From Pedobacter sp. AK013 (GTDB taxonomy: Bacteria; Bacteroidota; Bacteroidia; Sphingobacteriales; Sphingobacteriaceae), in the NCBI RefSeq assembly GCF_014205835.1, contig NZ_JACHCQ010000026.1, positions 1 to 64,000 on the forward strand: a stretch of 64,000 nucleotides of DNA, given 5' to 3'. The position numbers and the translations under genes are program-made. The notes below the pieces were generated by a model, which worked only from the letters and a program-made list of their open reading frames with translations, did no database searches and was not told the DNA's origin. The stretch's first letter is position 1, and the number at the start of each line of letters is the position of its first letter. Of the stretch, positions 7,570 to 15,377 are shown piece after piece.

Positions 7570-9237
7570 TTACCAGAAAGTAGAGTAAAGCGCAACTAAA
7601 ATTCCGAACACAATTAGCGATCCAACGGCAAACGAAGGATGAACTTTAAACATGCTCGAATCGACTTCTAAACCATTAGATTTATCGCCTTTGCTATTTT
7701 CGAACATACTAATAGCAAACATCACTACAATACAGACTACGAATACAATGCCCATTCTATCTAAGAAAGGTATTTCGTAGATCCCATCTGCATTGGCAAC
7801 CGAGAATCCAAAATTGTGAAGGAAAGACAAATCCATCATCCCTGGCAAGAATTTTAACAATACGGATAAACCAAACCCACCAATAGTAGCAAACAAGGCT
7901 GCATTCGAAGTCGTTTTTTTCCAGAAGAAGCCCAATATAAACATGGCAAAAATACCAGGACTTACAAAACCTGTATACTCCTGGATAAATTCGAAACCGC
8001 CTTTTTTATCGATACCTAAGAAGGGCGAAATGCCGATGGCAATAGCCATTGCAACAATTACCACTACGCGTCCGGTACCTACCAGTTTTTTCTCACTGGC
8101 TTCTAAATTAATATGTTTCTTAAAAATATCTAAAGTAAAAATGGTAGAGATACTATTAATTTTACCAGCTAATGAGGCAACAATCGCTGCGGTTAAAGCT
8201 GCAAAAGATAAACCTTTTAACCCTGTTGGTAAGATACTCAATAAAGTAGGGTAAGCCCTATCCGGGCGAAGCTCTCCACCAGGCATCATTGAATTTACAT
8301 CAATACCTGTTTTTTCCTGGTACAACATATATACTGCAATACCTGGCAAAACTACAATTAGCGGCATTAGCAGCTTTAAAAAAGCAGCAAATAAAATACC
8401 AGCTCTGGCTGTTTTTAGATCAGCACCTAAAGCACGCTGGGTAATGTACTGGTTACAGCCCCAATAGTTTAAGTTTACAATCCACATCCCGCCAAGCAGT
8501 ACCGTCATACCAGGTAATGAGGCGTAATTGGCACTGTCTTTCTTAAATATCATGTGGAAATGATCTGGTGCTTTTTCTCTTAAGAACGATAAGCCATCTA
8601 ATACGCCATGGCCGCCGAAATGATTGCTTACTAAATTAAGTGCTAAATAAGTAGTTGCTAAACCGCCGAAAATTAAAAACGCTACCTGGATTACATCCGT
8701 GTAACCAATTACTTTCATACCACCCAATGCAATAATTACAGCAAAAATGGCTAGGCCCATCATACAATACCAAAAGCCAATACCTGAAATACTGCTTACA
8801 GCTAGGGCACCCAGGTATAAGATAGAAGTTAAGTTTACCACAACATACAATAACAACCAAAACACAGCCATAATCATGGCTACGGTGCCGTTGTAACGTT
8901 GACTTAAAAATTGTGGCATGGTGTAGATCTTATTTTTAAGATATACAGGAATAAAAAATGTAGCAACAATTACCAACGTTGCAGCTGCCATCCATTCGTA
9001 AGTAGAAATGGCTAGTCCCATTTTAAATCCGTCGCCACTCATGGCTACAAATTGCTCGGCACTAATGTTCGAGGCAATTAAGGATGTGCCAATTGCCCAC
9101 CAGGTAAGTGAACCTTCCGCAAGAAAATAATCCTTGCTGCTCATCTGCTTTTGCTTTTTACGGTTGTAAATCCAAAAACCGTAAATTGCCACAATGGCAA
9201 AGTAGGCTAGAAAAATAATGTAATCTGTGACTTTCAT
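7570..9237 (-). CDS. Sodium:solute symporter (SSS family), probable xylose transporter
   Basis: 555 aa with about fourteen hydrophobic helices, the size of SGLT-type sugar symporters. SSS landmarks include AIGTSLIASNISAEQFVAMSG near residue 48 (helix TM1-2, with the N-A-E-Q region that in vSGLT lines the sugar site), GGMKVIGYTDVIQ, LNYWGCNQYITQRALGA and AALTAAIVASLAGKINSISTIFTLDI (the Na2-site helix). Its place downstream of xylB and xylA on the same strand points to xylose/sodium co-transport across the inner membrane. The 264-base gap after xylA contains a hairpin but no T tract, so partial read-through from the operon promoter is likely. The substrate is inferred from context. Confidence 0.93.
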   Translation of the reverse strand: MKVTDYIIFLAYFAIVAIYGFWIYNRKKQKQMSSKDYFLAEGSLTWWAIGTSLIASNISAEQFVAMSGDGFKMGLAISTYEWMAAATLVIVATFFIPVYLKNKIYTMPQFLSQRYNGTVAMIMAVFWLLLYVVVNLTSILYLGALAVSSISGIGFWYCMMGLAIFAVIIALGGMKVIGYTDVIQVAFLIFGGLATTYLALNLVSNHFGGHGVLDGLSFLREKAPDHFHMIFKKDSANYASLPGMTVLLGGMWIVNLNYWGCNQYITQRALGADLKTARAGILFAAFLKLLMPLIVVLPGIAVYMLYQEKTGIDVNSMMPGGELRPDRAYPTLLSILPTGLKGLSFAALTAAIVASLAGKINSISTIFTLDIFKKHINLEASEKKLVGTGRVVVIVAMAIAIGISPFLGIDKKGGFEFIQEYTGFVSPGIFAMFILGFFWKKTTSNAALFATIGGFGLSVLLKFLPGMMDLSFLHNFGFSVANADGIYEIPFLDRMGIVFVVCIVVMFAISMFENSKGDKSNGLEVDSSMFKVHPSFAVGSLIVFGILVALYSTFW

Positions 9238-9463
9238 TTAAGATTAAGATAAGTTATTTGGTTTAGAAATCTAAATGTAGCAAAATCATAAATTAATCTC
9301 CGCTTTTTTTGAATTAAAAAATGTTAAAATGACGTTTATTAATTTGGCCCCTCTTAAATTCAAGGTTATTAAGCTAAGATAGACTAAGTTCATCGTCATT
9401 TTTACTGCCTTGCAGCGGAGCAGAGAAATTTTTGAGATTTGCCGAAATAAAATATGGTATCAC

Positions 9464-9491
9464 CCCAGGCCTGTATACGCACAGACCTGGG
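9464..9491 (-). other. Intercistronic hairpin after xylA
   Basis: CCCAGG C CTGT / ACAG A CCTGGG forms a stem with one C-A mismatch and a 6-base loop. There is no T tract on either strand. Located between the xylA stop and the symporter start, it could protect the xylA mRNA end or attenuate expression of the transporter. Confidence 0.6.
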
Positions 9492-9501
9492 AGAATTAAA
9501 C

Positions 9502-10833
9502 TTAAATATACCTGTTAATTAAGTTTTCCAGGTATTCTTGCTTTCCGCTGCGTACCTCTGGTTCGCCATTTTCTGCAGCGTAGTTCCTTAAATCTTCTAA
9601 ACTTAATTTGCCTTGTTCAAATTCGGCGCCTTTTCCACTATCAAATGAAGCATAGCGGTCTGCCCTTACTTTTTTGTAGTCAGATTTTTGAAGAATGGCA
9701 TCTGCAGTGATTAATGCCCTTGCAAAGATATCCATGCCGCCAATATGCGCATAGAATAAGTCTTTCTGATCAGTTGAGTTACGGCGGATTTTCGCGTCGA
9801 AGTTTACTCCTCCACCTTGTAAGCCACCACCCTCTAAAATGATTAACATGGTTTCCGTTAGTTCGTTAATATCATTAGGGAACTGATCGGTATCCCAGCC
9901 GTTTTGATAATCGCCGCGGTTAGCGTCGATAGATCCTAATAAGCCATTATCTACAGCAACCTGTAATTCATGCTGGAAAGTATGACCAGCCAAAGTAGCG
10001 TGGTTAACTTCTAAATTTAATTTGAAATCGGCCAACAGATCGTATTGTTGTAAAAAGCCTTTTACTGTTGCAGCATCGTAATCATATTGGTGTTTAGAAG
10101 GTTCACAAGGTTTTGGTTCAATGAAGAATGTTCCTTTGAAACCCTGTTTGCGTGCATAATCTTTAGCGGCATGTAAGAATTTAGCCAAATGCTCTTGCTC
10201 ACGTTTCATGTTGGTATTCAATAAGCTCATGTAGCCTTCTCTTCCTCCCCAGAAAACATAATTTTCGCCACCAAGGGCAATGGTAGCATCTAAAGCTGCT
10301 TTAACCTGGGCAGCTCCGTGTGCCAGCACATGAAAATCGGGATTGGTAGATGCGCCATTCATGTAGCGTTTGTGGCTAAATAAATTGGCTGTTCCCCACA
10401 ATAGTTTTACGCCGCTATCTGCTTGTTTTTGTTTGGCATATTCAACAAGAGCCTGTAATCTGCGTTCGTTTTCCGCAATATCGTCGCTATAATCTACCAC
10501 ATCCACATCATGGAAACAATAATAAGGGATCTGCATTTTGGTGATAAATTCAAAGGCCGCATCCATTTTATCTTTTGCCCTTTCTACTGCATCTTTTTTT
10601 TCATCCCAAGGGAAAATGTGCGTTGCGCCTCCAAATGGATCGGCACCATTACCATTAAATGAGTGCCAATAAGCACAAGCAAACTTAAAATGTTCGTTCA
10701 TGGTTTTGCCCGCTATTACTTTGTTGGCGTCATACCATCTAAATGCTAATGGATTATCGCTTTCCAGACCTTCAAACTTGATCTGCTCAATGCCTTTAAA
10801 AAATTCTTTTGCTCCTGTTACTACTTTTGTCAT
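9502..10833 (-). CDS. xylA: Xylose isomerase
   Basis: 443 aa, the class II (E. coli-like, about 440 aa) length. It isomerises D-xylose to D-xylulose in the cytoplasm. Visible features are the catalytic segment YYCFHDVDVVD (His108, Asp111), WGGREGY, FFIEPKPCEPSKHQYD carrying a metal-ligand Glu, LEVNHATLAGHTFQHEL, GSIDANRGDYQNGWDTDQFP and VNFDAKIRR. The enzyme is a metal-dependent (Mg/Mn/Co) TIM barrel. xylB lies 73 bases upstream on the same strand, so the order xylB-xylA-symporter is an operon. Confidence 0.98.
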   Translation of the reverse strand: MTKVVTGAKEFFKGIEQIKFEGLESDNPLAFRWYDANKVIAGKTMNEHFKFACAYWHSFNGNGADPFGGATHIFPWDEKKDAVERAKDKMDAAFEFITKMQIPYYCFHDVDVVDYSDDIAENERRLQALVEYAKQKQADSGVKLLWGTANLFSHKRYMNGASTNPDFHVLAHGAAQVKAALDATIALGGENYVFWGGREGYMSLLNTNMKREQEHLAKFLHAAKDYARKQGFKGTFFIEPKPCEPSKHQYDYDAATVKGFLQQYDLLADFKLNLEVNHATLAGHTFQHELQVAVDNGLLGSIDANRGDYQNGWDTDQFPNDINELTETMLIILEGGGLQGGGVNFDAKIRRNSTDQKDLFYAHIGGMDIFARALITADAILQKSDYKKVRADRYASFDSGKGAEFEQGKLSLEDLRNYAAENGEPEVRSGKQEYLENLINRYI

Positions 10834-10906
10834 GTTTTTTGTTTTTTTTGGTTGATGGTCTATTGGTCAATAGTTCATAGCAGATCTTACTATGGACGAT
10901 CAACCC

Positions 10907-12391
10907 TTAACCAATTGCTAATTGTTTTTCTAATATTTCTTTCCAATCCTGATAGATTGCTTCATATACAGCTGAATGTTGTGGTGTTAAAGTATTAATT
11001 ATTTGATGGTTGCTAAAAGCTTCTTCTGCACTTTTAAAAATTCTGGCGCCTATACCTGCACCTAACGCTGCACCTACACTACCATCGTTTTCGTAAAGTT
11101 CTACCGGAATGCCCGTAACATCTACAAAAGTTTGCGCAAATACATCACTTAAAAATAGGTTGGCCCTTCCGGCCCGGATTACTTTAGGCTGCATGCCATT
11201 TTCTCGCATAATATCCAATCCATAACGGAAAGAAAAAGCAATCCCTTCTTGTACTGCTCTGAAGATATCTGATTGATTGTGTAGGTTTAAATCAATACCT
11301 AATAATTGTGCGCCGGTATATTGGTTGTTTAACATCCTTTCGGCACCGTTTCCAAACGGAAGCACTTTTAAACCTTTACTACCTATTGGTGCTTTTGACG
11401 CCAGAATATTTAGTTCGGCATAGGTAGATTGTGGTGCGAAATTATGTTTTGCCCAACGGTACATACTGCCGGTACCATTGATACAAAGTAAAACTCCAGT
11501 ATGTTTTTTTTCCTCCGAATAGGTTACGTGTGCAAAGGTATTCACTCTCGATTGTTTATCGTAAGTAAGCTCATCGCTTACGCCATAAATCACCCCCGAT
11601 GTTCCGGCAGTTGCGGCAACTTCCCCAGGTTTTAATACATTTAAAGAAAGCGCGTTGTTCGGCTGATCGCCAGATTTATAGGCAACTGGAATTCCGGTTG
11701 GTAGACTCAAAGAATATGCAATATCTGCATTTAAATAACCATGAGCCGAAAATAAAGGTTTCACCGTTGGGATAAGGTTGCCCGAAATGCCATAATAATC
11801 CATTACATCTTTAGAAATCTCGTGGTTTTCAAAATCCCAGAAAATGCCTTCAGATAGTGCAGAAATACTTGTTGTAATTTCTCCGGTTAATTTCATCGCG
11901 ATAAAATCGCCAGGTAGCATTATCTTGTCAATTTGACTATAGACGTCTGGCTCGTTGGCTTTTACCCAGGCCAGTTTTGACGCCGTAAAATTTCCGGGAG
12001 AGTTTAATAAATGTTTTAGCGATTTTTCGTGCCCAATAGCCTCAAAAGCACTATTGCCTAGCTCAACTGCTCGGCTATCGCACCAGATGATACTATCGCG
12101 GAGCACCTGCTGGTTTTTATCTACAACAACTAATCCGTGCATTTGGTACGCAATGCCAATGGCTTTAATTTCTTTAGGATCAAAAAGACCTGTCGAATTT
12201 AATTTGAGAATGGCCTGTTGAACATTTTGCCACCAATCGTTAGGTGATTGTTCTGCCCAGCCGGACTGTAAAGATTTGATGGCTGTTTCCTCCTCTGGAT
12301 ATTGAGCTGTGGCTATGTTTTTTTGTGTAGTTGCATCAACAACTGCGACCTTTATAGATGAGGTACCTAAATCAATCCCTAATAAATACAT
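10907..12391 (-). CDS. xylB: Xylulokinase (FGGY family)
   Basis: 494 aa. It phosphorylates D-xylulose to xylulose-5-phosphate for the pentose phosphate pathway. The N-terminal actin-like fold begins YLLGIDLGTSSIKVAVVD (ATP-binding phosphate 1 loop). The FGGY signature regions YQMHGLVVVD and SGDQPNNALSLNVLKPGEVAATAGTSGV are present, with Asp of SGDQ as the likely catalytic base. The C-terminal GLDIM...IRAGRANLFLSDVFAQTFVDVTG is typical. It is the first gene of the xyl operon; its promoter region carries two LacI-type operators. Ribulokinase or other FGGY kinases are possible by sequence alone, but xylA next door decides for xylulose. Confidence 0.95.
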   Translation of the reverse strand: MYLLGIDLGTSSIKVAVVDATTQKNIATAQYPEEETAIKSLQSGWAEQSPNDWWQNVQQAILKLNSTGLFDPKEIKAIGIAYQMHGLVVVDKNQQVLRDSIIWCDSRAVELGNSAFEAIGHEKSLKHLLNSPGNFTASKLAWVKANEPDVYSQIDKIMLPGDFIAMKLTGEITTSISALSEGIFWDFENHEISKDVMDYYGISGNLIPTVKPLFSAHGYLNADIAYSLSLPTGIPVAYKSGDQPNNALSLNVLKPGEVAATAGTSGVIYGVSDELTYDKQSRVNTFAHVTYSEEKKHTGVLLCINGTGSMYRWAKHNFAPQSTYAELNILASKAPIGSKGLKVLPFGNGAERMLNNQYTGAQLLGIDLNLHNQSDIFRAVQEGIAFSFRYGLDIMRENGMQPKVIRAGRANLFLSDVFAQTFVDVTGIPVELYENDGSVGAALGAGIGARIFKSAEEAFSNHQIINTLTPQHSAVYEAIYQDWKEILEKQLAIG

Positions 12392-12417
12392 CGTTTTAAA
12401 TTATTTTAATATTTGGC

Positions 12418-12435
12418 TATGCAAACGGTTGCATA
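12418..12435. promoter_or_regulatory. LacI-type operator 1 of the xyl operon
   Basis: TATGCAAACGGTTGCATA is an 18-bp palindrome with a single mismatch and the central CG typical of LacI/GalR-family operators. It overlaps the expected transcription start of xylB on the minus strand, so a bound repressor would block initiation. No LacI-family gene lies in the window. Confidence 0.75.
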
Positions 12436-12466
12436 AAGATAGTGGTTAAAAGATAAAACGCAAATT
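12434..12466 (-). promoter_or_regulatory. Probable xylB promoter
   Basis: On the minus strand TTTG (-33) is separated by about 20 bases from TATCTTTA (-7, one mismatch to TAnnTTTG). The implied start falls inside operator 1, about 35 bases before the xylB ATG. Confidence 0.5.
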
Positions 12467-12487
12467 TTTTATAAAATCTGTTCTCTT

Positions 12488-12505
12488 TATGCAATCGGTT
12501 GAATT
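12488..12505. promoter_or_regulatory. LacI-type operator 2 (imperfect)
   Basis: TATGCAATCGGTTGAATT shares the TATGCAA.CGGTTG core with operator 1; its second half-site is degenerate. It lies 70 bp from operator 1 centre to centre, between xylB and csaA, and could allow repression by looping. Confidence 0.6.
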
Positions 12506-12552
12506 GAGTGTTTGCGTTGATTTAAACTGTACTCGAATTATTTAATAATTTA

Positions 12553-12560
12553 TATTTTTG
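12553..12560 (+). promoter_or_regulatory. -7 box of csaA
   Basis: TATTTTTG is an exact TAnnTTTG box, 24 bases before the ATG at 12585. I see no clear -33 element at the right distance. Confidence 0.55.
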
Positions 12561-12584
12561 CCGTTTACACATTAAAATTAAGCT

Positions 12585-12920
12585 ATGGAAGAGATTACCT
12601 GGAATGATTTCGAAAAGGTAGAATTAAGGGTGGGGACCATTTTAGAGGCTTTCGAATTTCCTGAAGCCCGAAGACCGGCATATAAAGTAAAGGTAGATTT
12701 TGGTGAATTTGGCATTAAAATGAGCAGTGCGCAGATTACCAAACACTATACATTGGACGAATTACCCGGAAAACAGATTGTTGGGGTGATTAACTTCCCT
12801 AAAAAACAGATCGGAAAATTTATGTCCGAATTTTTAGTTACCGGTTTTGCTGATGAAAACGGCGATATCGTGTTAACGGCTGTGCAAAGTAAAGTGCCTA
12901 ACGGGAGTAAATTGATTTAG
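12585..12920 (+). CDS. csaA: tRNA-binding protein CsaA (chaperone-like)
   Basis: 111 aa, the whole length of CsaA. It consists of one EMAP/tRNA-binding OB-fold: WNDFEKVELRVGTILEAFEFPEARRPAYKVKVDFGEFG, then KMSSAQITKHYTLDELPGKQIVGVINFPKKQIGKFMSEFLVTGF. The DFEKVELRVGTI and SSAQIT segments match the CsaA group rather than the MetRS C-terminal domain. CsaA dimers bind tRNA and in Bacillus have been linked to protein export. Divergent from xylB, with the 193-base gap holding both promoters. Transcription is probably independent of tadA, as a structured element separates them. Confidence 0.92.
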   Translation: MEEITWNDFEKVELRVGTILEAFEFPEARRPAYKVKVDFGEFGIKMSSAQITKHYTLDELPGKQIVGVINFPKKQIGKFMSEFLVTGFADENGDIVLTAVQSKVPNGSKLI

Positions 12921-12957
12921 CCAATTTCTGAAGTGTTTTAGCTGAGGCCTAACACGA

Positions 12958-13020
12958 ATATCCCTGATTGAAGTGGAAAGCAGGACTGAAGCAACCGATA
13001 AGCAGTAACATTGTGCTCCA
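12958..13020 (+). ncRNA. Candidate structured RNA element, copy B
   Basis: Begins ATATCCCTGATTGAAGTGGA, runs directly into AAGCAGGACTGAAGCAACCG and ends ATTGTGCTCCAA. It aligns with copy A (7283-7376, opposite strand), except that the internal variable hairpin of about 35 bases is absent and the outer stem is weakened by base changes. It sits between csaA and tadA. Confidence 0.45.
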
Positions 13021-13109
13021 AAATCTAACCAAATTTTCAGCTTAGACTTCAGAAGTTTACCGCGCTCGTGGTCACCAAAACTTCGGAAGCCTTTTTGGCC
13101 TTTATACCC

Positions 13110-13117
13110 TATATTTG
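13110..13117 (+). promoter_or_regulatory. -7 box of tadA, nearly leaderless
   Basis: TATATTTG is an exact TAnnTTTG box ending five bases before the chosen ATG at 13122. Transcription would start at or within a few bases of the start codon, giving a leaderless or nearly leaderless mRNA. It also argues against the upstream GTG start at 13068. Confidence 0.6.
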
Positions 13118-13121
13118 CTCC

Positions 13122-13589
13122 ATGAGTTTTTACAATTTCGAAAATACGGACCCCGAAGAAGAAGACATCCATTATATGAAACTGGCTTTGGAAGAAGCAA
13201 AAAAAGCTTTGGCTGATGACGAAATTCCGATAGGTGCTATAGTGGTAAGTAAAAACAGGATTATTGGCCGTGGTTATAATTTAACTGAACGCTTTAACGA
13301 TGTAACAGCACATGCCGAAATGCAGGCTTTTACTTCTGCTGCGCAAACCATTGGAGGGAAATACTTAAGGGATTGTACTTTATATGTAACCATCGAGCCT
13401 TGTGTAATGTGCGCCGGTGCAAGTTATTGGACACAAATTGGCCGCATTGTGTATGGTGCGCGAGAAGAGAAAAGAGGATTTATCTCTAAAAATGTAAACC
13501 TGCTCCATCCCAAAACAATATTAAAAGGCGGTGTAATGGCGGAGGAGTGTGGAGCGTTAATGAAAGGTTTTTTTGCAAAGAAGAGGTAA
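13122..13589 (+). CDS. tadA: tRNA adenosine(34) deaminase / nucleoside deaminase
   Basis: 155 aa from the ATG at 13122 (MSFYNFENTDPEEED); an in-frame GTG at 13068 is rejected because a -7 box lies between the two. The zinc deaminase motifs are complete: HAEMQAF (His64, catalytic Glu66) and PCVMC (Cys94, Cys97). The FND..AHAE and RIVYGAREEKRGF segments match TadA, which converts A34 to inosine in tRNA-Arg(ACG). Related guanine deaminases share the fold, but the C-terminal region favours TadA. It is probably monocistronic. Confidence 0.93.
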   Translation: MSFYNFENTDPEEEDIHYMKLALEEAKKALADDEIPIGAIVVSKNRIIGRGYNLTERFNDVTAHAEMQAFTSAAQTIGGKYLRDCTLYVTIEPCVMCAGASYWTQIGRIVYGAREEKRGFISKNVNLLHPKTILKGGVMAEECGALMKGFFAKKR

Positions 13590-13775
13590 TTTGAGTTGAT
13601 GGTCTGATCTTATAATCCATGGCGTAATAGTTTTACATATTAGATGAGAGCCCTAAATCTTTTTTTTAGACTTACTGCCCTGAACCTTACAACTTTTCAA
13701 CCCTTCTAGCTTTACAACTTCTTACAGAAAATGATTTGATGATAATAACATGAACAAATCTTAACGTTCTAATGT

Positions 13776-13783
13776 TATATTTG
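13776..13783 (+). promoter_or_regulatory. -7 box of sodA
   Basis: TATATTTG is an exact TAnnTTTG box 39 bases before the sodA ATG. No obvious -33 element is seen. Confidence 0.6.
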
Positions 13784-13822
13784 CTACAAGAAACATTTTT
13801 AAATCTTTAAACATAAAACATT

Positions 13823-14431
13823 ATGGCTTTTGAATTACCTGCGTTACATTACGCAACCGATGCATTAGAACCGCATATTGATAAAACTACCATGGAAATC
13901 CACCATGATAAACACCATCAGGCTTACGTTACTAACTTAAACAAAGCTTTAGAAGGTAAACCAGAGGCGACTTCAAGCATCGAAGAAATTGTAAAACACA
14001 TTTCAAAATTCCCTGCTGCTGTAAGAAACAACGGTGGCGGACACTATAACCACTCTTTATTCTGGAACATTTTAGGCCCAAATAAAGGTGGTGAGCCAAC
14101 TGGCGATTTAGCTAAGGCAATTAACGAAACTTTTGGTTCATTTGCTGAGCTTAAAACTAAATTACAAGAAGCTGGTGCTACCCGTTTTGGTTCTGGTTGG
14201 GCTTGGTTATCAGTAGGTGCTGATAAAAAACTTCAAGTTTCTTCTACACCAAACCAGGATAATCCTTTAATGGATATTGCTGAAGTAAAAGGAACACCAA
14301 TTTTAGGTATTGATGTTTGGGAGCACGCTTATTACTTAAAATACCAAAACAAACGCCCTGATTATTTAGCGGCCATTTGGAATGTAATTAACTGGGATGC
14401 AGTTGCTGAGCTTTACAAAAAAGCTCTATAA
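13823..14431 (+). CDS. sodA: Superoxide dismutase, Mn-type (Fe/Mn family)
   Basis: 202 aa, full length. It converts superoxide to peroxide and oxygen. All four metal ligands are visible: His27 (in EIHHDKHHQAY), His77 (in HYNHSLFW), Asp164 and His168 (in DVWEHAYY). The outer-sphere Gln that tunes metal choice comes from the C-terminal domain (Gln145 in TPNQDNPLM), with Gly at the N-terminal position, the arrangement of manganese enzymes. Cambialistic use of iron is possible, as in other Bacteroidota. There is no signal peptide, so it is cytoplasmic. A strong terminator follows at 14457. Confidence 0.97.
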   Translation: MAFELPALHYATDALEPHIDKTTMEIHHDKHHQAYVTNLNKALEGKPEATSSIEEIVKHISKFPAAVRNNGGGHYNHSLFWNILGPNKGGEPTGDLAKAINETFGSFAELKTKLQEAGATRFGSGWAWLSVGADKKLQVSSTPNQDNPLMDIAEVKGTPILGIDVWEHAYYLKYQNKRPDYLAAIWNVINWDAVAELYKKAL

Positions 14432-14456
14432 GCTAAACATTCAATAAAATTTAAGA

Positions 14457-14482
14457 AAAGTCCCGATGCAAATCGGGACTTT
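14457..14482 (+). terminator. sodA terminator
   Basis: 11-bp perfect stem AAAGTCCCGAT / ATCGGGACTTT with a GCAA tetraloop, followed by a T-rich run. Confidence 0.9.
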
Positions 14483-14520
14483 CTTGTTTTAAGATAATTA
14501 AGTAACTTCGCAGATATAAA

Positions 14521-14991
14521 ATGTTCGGAATGAAAAGGCTTGTAATTTTATTTTTAATTATTGTTGGTGTAAATGGATTGGTACATGCACAACAGAATAA
14601 AGTACCTACTCCAACAGAAATTGCCCAGAAGAATGTGGAGGATCTGGATAAGCGATTAAAACTTAATGGAACGCAAAAAAGTGTAATTTACAGCTTTACC
14701 TATAACCAGGCGAAAGAACAGGCTGATTTAATTAAAAGACAACAGGCAGGCAACTCGCGCGAAGAGGATGTAGATAAATTCTATAAACTCCAGAACGAAA
14801 CCTCAAAAAATATCCGCAATGTTTTAAGGCCAGAGCAACAAACCGAATATGATAAAATTATTGAGGAACGGTTAAGTGGTAAAGGCTTAAAAGCTAAAAA
14901 CAAGAAAAAGAAAAAAGGCGAAGAGGAAGAAGTGGAGAGCGATATTAAAGGATTGTTATCTGCGCCTCCCGTAGGAAAACAAAATCAGTAG
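14521..14991 (+). CDS. Secreted Spy/CpxP-like helical protein
   Basis: 156 aa, or 153 if the second ATG at 14530 is used. A signal peptide ends VHAQ near residue 24. The mature protein is a helical, highly charged chain with two LTxxQ-like boxes (LNGTQKSVIY at about 48, LRPEQQTEYDKI at about 103), as in Spy/CpxP-type periplasmic chaperone-like proteins. A lysine run (KNKKKKKGEEEE) precedes a short tail. No enzyme motif is seen. The small membrane gene 49 bases downstream may be co-transcribed. Confidence 0.85.
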   Translation: MFGMKRLVILFLIIVGVNGLVHAQQNKVPTPTEIAQKNVEDLDKRLKLNGTQKSVIYSFTYNQAKEQADLIKRQQAGNSREEDVDKFYKLQNETSKNIRNVLRPEQQTEYDKIIEERLSGKGLKAKNKKKKKGEEEEVESDIKGLLSAPPVGKQNQ

Positions 14992-15040
14992 CATTTATTA
15001 ATCAAAACAGTGGTTTTGTAATCAATTAAATCAATAACAA

Positions 15041-15286
15041 ATGCCAGAGATTATCTTAGGCACTATTGTACTCGGATTACTGTTATCGCCACAGTTACTT
15101 GCAGGTTTTTTGGCAAAGCGAACAGGGCGGAATTTCTGGTTTTGGTTTTTCATTTCCTTTTTAATCCCCATTATTTCATTAATTATTTTGATCTTTTTAG
15201 AAGATAAAAATCCCGCTGCCCAAAGCTATAAACTTGCTGATCATGTAGATGAAGATAGGAAAGTATTTTCCGAGGCTGTGAAGTAA
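15041..15286 (+). CDS. Small two-helix membrane protein
   Basis: 81 aa. Two hydrophobic segments (about 3-24 and 33-53) are separated by the basic turn LAKRTGRNFWFWF, followed by a soluble acidic tail. The pattern of a helix, a KRTGRNFW-like turn and a PII-containing helix is common in small inner-membrane proteins of unknown role. I do not recognise a named family with certainty. Confidence 0.75.
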   Translation: MPEIILGTIVLGLLLSPQLLAGFLAKRTGRNFWFWFFISFLIPIISLIILIFLEDKNPAAQSYKLADHVDEDRKVFSEAVK

Positions 15287-15304
15287 TCAGTTTTATAGAA
15301 AAGT

Positions 15305-15342
15305 CGTCATCTCGACTGCGTTGCACTCCACTCGAAATAACG
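15305..15342. repeat. Short CGTCATCTCGA-type palindromic repeat
   Basis: CGTCATCTCGA ... TCGAAATAACG, a short 38-base copy with little internal sequence, between a small membrane gene and the 3' end of oxyR. Confidence 0.65.
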
Positions 15343-15377
15343 ATAGCTTGAAGAATGCTTAAACTTCGCAAGGCATT

